Of a stretch of 64,000 nucleotides of DNA, positions 62,927 through 64,000 are shown piece after piece. This DNA is from Nocardiopsis quinghaiensis. GTDB taxonomy: Bacteria > Actinomycetota > Actinomycetes > Streptosporangiales > Streptosporangiaceae. The stretch spans positions 79,963 to 143,962 of the forward strand of contig NZ_VWVU01000015.1 in the NCBI RefSeq assembly GCF_008638365.1, in the 5' to 3' direction. Every line of letters starts with the position of its first letter. Within the stretch, counting starts at the first letter, position 1. The position numbers were made by a program, and so were the translations under genes. Below the pieces are notes generated by a model, which was not told where the DNA came from, made no database searches, and saw nothing but the letters and a program-made list of their open reading frames with translations.

Positions 62927-63637
62927 GTGCGTCGCCTGGCACTCGCGGCCGGAGCCGCTCTCGCGCTGCTCGGAGCCTCAGCCTGTACGGGCGACGACGG
63001 CGGGCAGGAGTCGGCCAACGTCATCGCCCCCGGAGCACCCGGGGAGTCCTCCTCCCCCGCCACCGCGGACCAGATCGCCGCCCTCGCCGAGGAGCAGGGC
63101 CACAACGAGGCCGACGTCACCTACCTGGTGCAGATGATCGAGCACCACTCCCAGGCCCTGGAGATGACCGACCTGGTCCCCGAGCGGTACGAGCGCGACG
63201 GCGTCAAGCTCATCGCCGACCGCATCTCCTCCGCCCAGGACCCGGAGATCACCGCGATGGAGAGCTGGCTGGAGGAGAACGTCTTCGGTCCGGCCAGGGA
63301 GAACCCGGCGCACCAGAACTTCTGCGGCCTGGAGGGCGACGGCACACACCACGGCGAGGACGGCGACGTGCCCACCTGCGCACTGGAGGTCGACCACGAC
63401 GACATGGCGGGCATGGCCTCCGAGGAGGACCTGGAGCGGCTGGCGGCCGCGGAGGGCGACGAGTTCGACCAGCTCTTCGTGGAGCTGATGACGACCCACC
63501 ACGAGGGAGCGGTCACCATGGCCGAGGACGTGCTTGCCGAGGGCAAGGACCAGACGGTGCTGAGGATGGCCAACGACGTGATCGCCGAGCAGAACGCCGA
63601 TATCGCGCGTATGGCGCTGGTGCTGGAAGAGGAGTGA
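62927..63637 (+). CDS. DUF305 lipoprotein
   Basis: 236 residues. A lipoprotein signal precedes the lipobox (LGASAC near residue 20), then a DUF305 domain with two His-rich helices, LVQMIEHHSQALEMTDL and LMTTHHEGAVTMAEDVL, flanking an acidic middle with C and H residues (FCGLEGDGTHHGED). Some DUF305 proteins are linked to metal handling; here that is inference. The GTG at 62927 has GGAGG 7 bases upstream. It precedes clpX on the opposite strand. Confidence 0.88.
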   Translation: MRRLALAAGAALALLGASACTGDDGGQESANVIAPGAPGESSSPATADQIAALAEEQGHNEADVTYLVQMIEHHSQALEMTDLVPERYERDGVKLIADRISSAQDPEITAMESWLEENVFGPARENPAHQNFCGLEGDGTHHGEDGDVPTCALEVDHDDMAGMASEEDLERLAAAEGDEFDQLFVELMTTHHEGAVTMAEDVLAEGKDQTVLRMANDVIAEQNADIARMALVLEEE

Positions 63638-63687
63638 CCCGGGAGCCGTGGCCCCGGGCCGCGGGCGGTCCCCGGCGGAGCCGGACG

Positions 63688-63727
63688 ACGTGAAGGGGCG
63701 CCCCCGGTCGGGGGCGCCCCTTCACGT
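63688..63727. terminator. Bidirectional terminator between DUF305 and clpX genes
   Basis: A perfect 18-base stem (ACGTGAAGGGGCGCCCCC and its complement) with loop GGTC separates two convergent genes. Confidence 0.85.
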
Positions 63728-63809
63728 GCCCGTCGTCGCGGCGGGCGCGGACACTTCGCCGGCTCCTCCCGGTGTCCCCGGGGAGCGGGCCACGCCGCAG
63801 GACGGGTCC

Positions 63810-64000
63810 CTAGGCCGACTTCTCCTGACGGGTACGACGCGCCTTGCTCCTCGGCACGATGGTGGGATTGACATGCTCCTGCACCGACTCACGCGTAATA
63901 ATGACCCGCCCCACATCCTCACGAGAAGGCACCTCATACATCACCGACAACAACACCTCCTCGATGATCGCCCGCAACCCACGCGCACCCGTCCCCCGAA
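63810..64000 (-). CDS. clpX: ClpX ATPase, C-terminal part (5' end outside window)
   Basis: The last 62 residues of the ClpX unfoldase, which feeds substrates to ClpP. The fragment reads [20 protein letters not shown] then [20 protein letters not shown] and ends [16 protein letters not shown] in basic residues before TAG 63810. The GARGLR arginine sensor-2 motif is intact. Confidence 0.93.
   Translation of the reverse strand, partial: RGTGARGLRAIIEEVLLSVMYEVPSREDVGRVIITRESVQEHVNPTIVPRSKARRTRQEKSA

Overview
The window is very GC-rich DNA with strong G/C third-codon bias, frequent GTG starts and gene content typical of an actinomycete. Actinobacterial markers include a GroES-like second chaperonin, the TIGR03960/DUF2344 pair beside RNase E/G, and sugar transporters that carry no ATPase of their own. 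Presence of mreBCD-mrdA-rodA together with secreted polysaccharide lyases and LVIVD proteins would suit a filamentous genus such as Nocardiopsis or a relative; that placement is inference from gene content only.

Left part (1-33 kb) is mostly accessory. A truncated racemase gene opens the window. A C-N triple-bond themed cluster follows (nitrilase, an AraC regulator, a DJ-1/AraC regulator, and a divergent HD protein resembling cyanamide hydratase fused to a SnoaL-like domain). Next come conserved unknowns, a DinG-type iron-sulfur helicase, an ArsR/SRPBCC operon, and a secreted PL1 pectate lyase whose frame continues past its stop into a CBM-like remnant. A decayed tetR/ABC-exporter pair, lactate 2-monooxygenase, a monooxygenase/TetR divergon, and a LacI-controlled sugar ABC transporter with a GH13 glucosidase complete the stretch to 26.3 kb. 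A zinc-ribbon MBL protein and an ArsR-rhodanese fusion form a two-gene operon. Three near-identical tRNA-Ala(GGC) genes with the same 3' flank lie in this part, at 11.5, 15.2 and 28.1 kb.

The right part (28-59 kb) is the conserved housekeeping backbone, almost all on the minus strand. Read in transcription order it is folC, a DUF4233 membrane protein, ndk, mreB-mreC-mreD-mrdA-rodA (lateral wall synthesis), TIGR03960 radical SAM, DUF2344, RNase E/G, rplU-rpmA, obg, proB, proA, nadD, rsfS and a histidine phosphatase. Accessory genes are interspersed: a GH114 lipoprotein overlapping proB, a TetR/SDR divergon, esterases, a solitary PemK/MazF-like gene and a secreted beta-solenoid protein. The end (57.8-64 kb) holds a second Mur-ligase/FolC-like gene carrying a 39-bp tandem repeat, a tandem pair of secreted LVIVD-repeat proteins, a DUF305 lipoprotein, and the 3' end of clpX.

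Strong hairpin terminators, several operator-like palindromes in divergent promoters, and relic genes are listed separately. I found no CRISPR array, transposase, integrase or phage gene. No single locus is clearly a new system. The best candidates for follow-up are the nitrile/cyanamide cluster, the LVIVD pair, and the ArsR-rhodanese/zinc-ribbon MBL operon.
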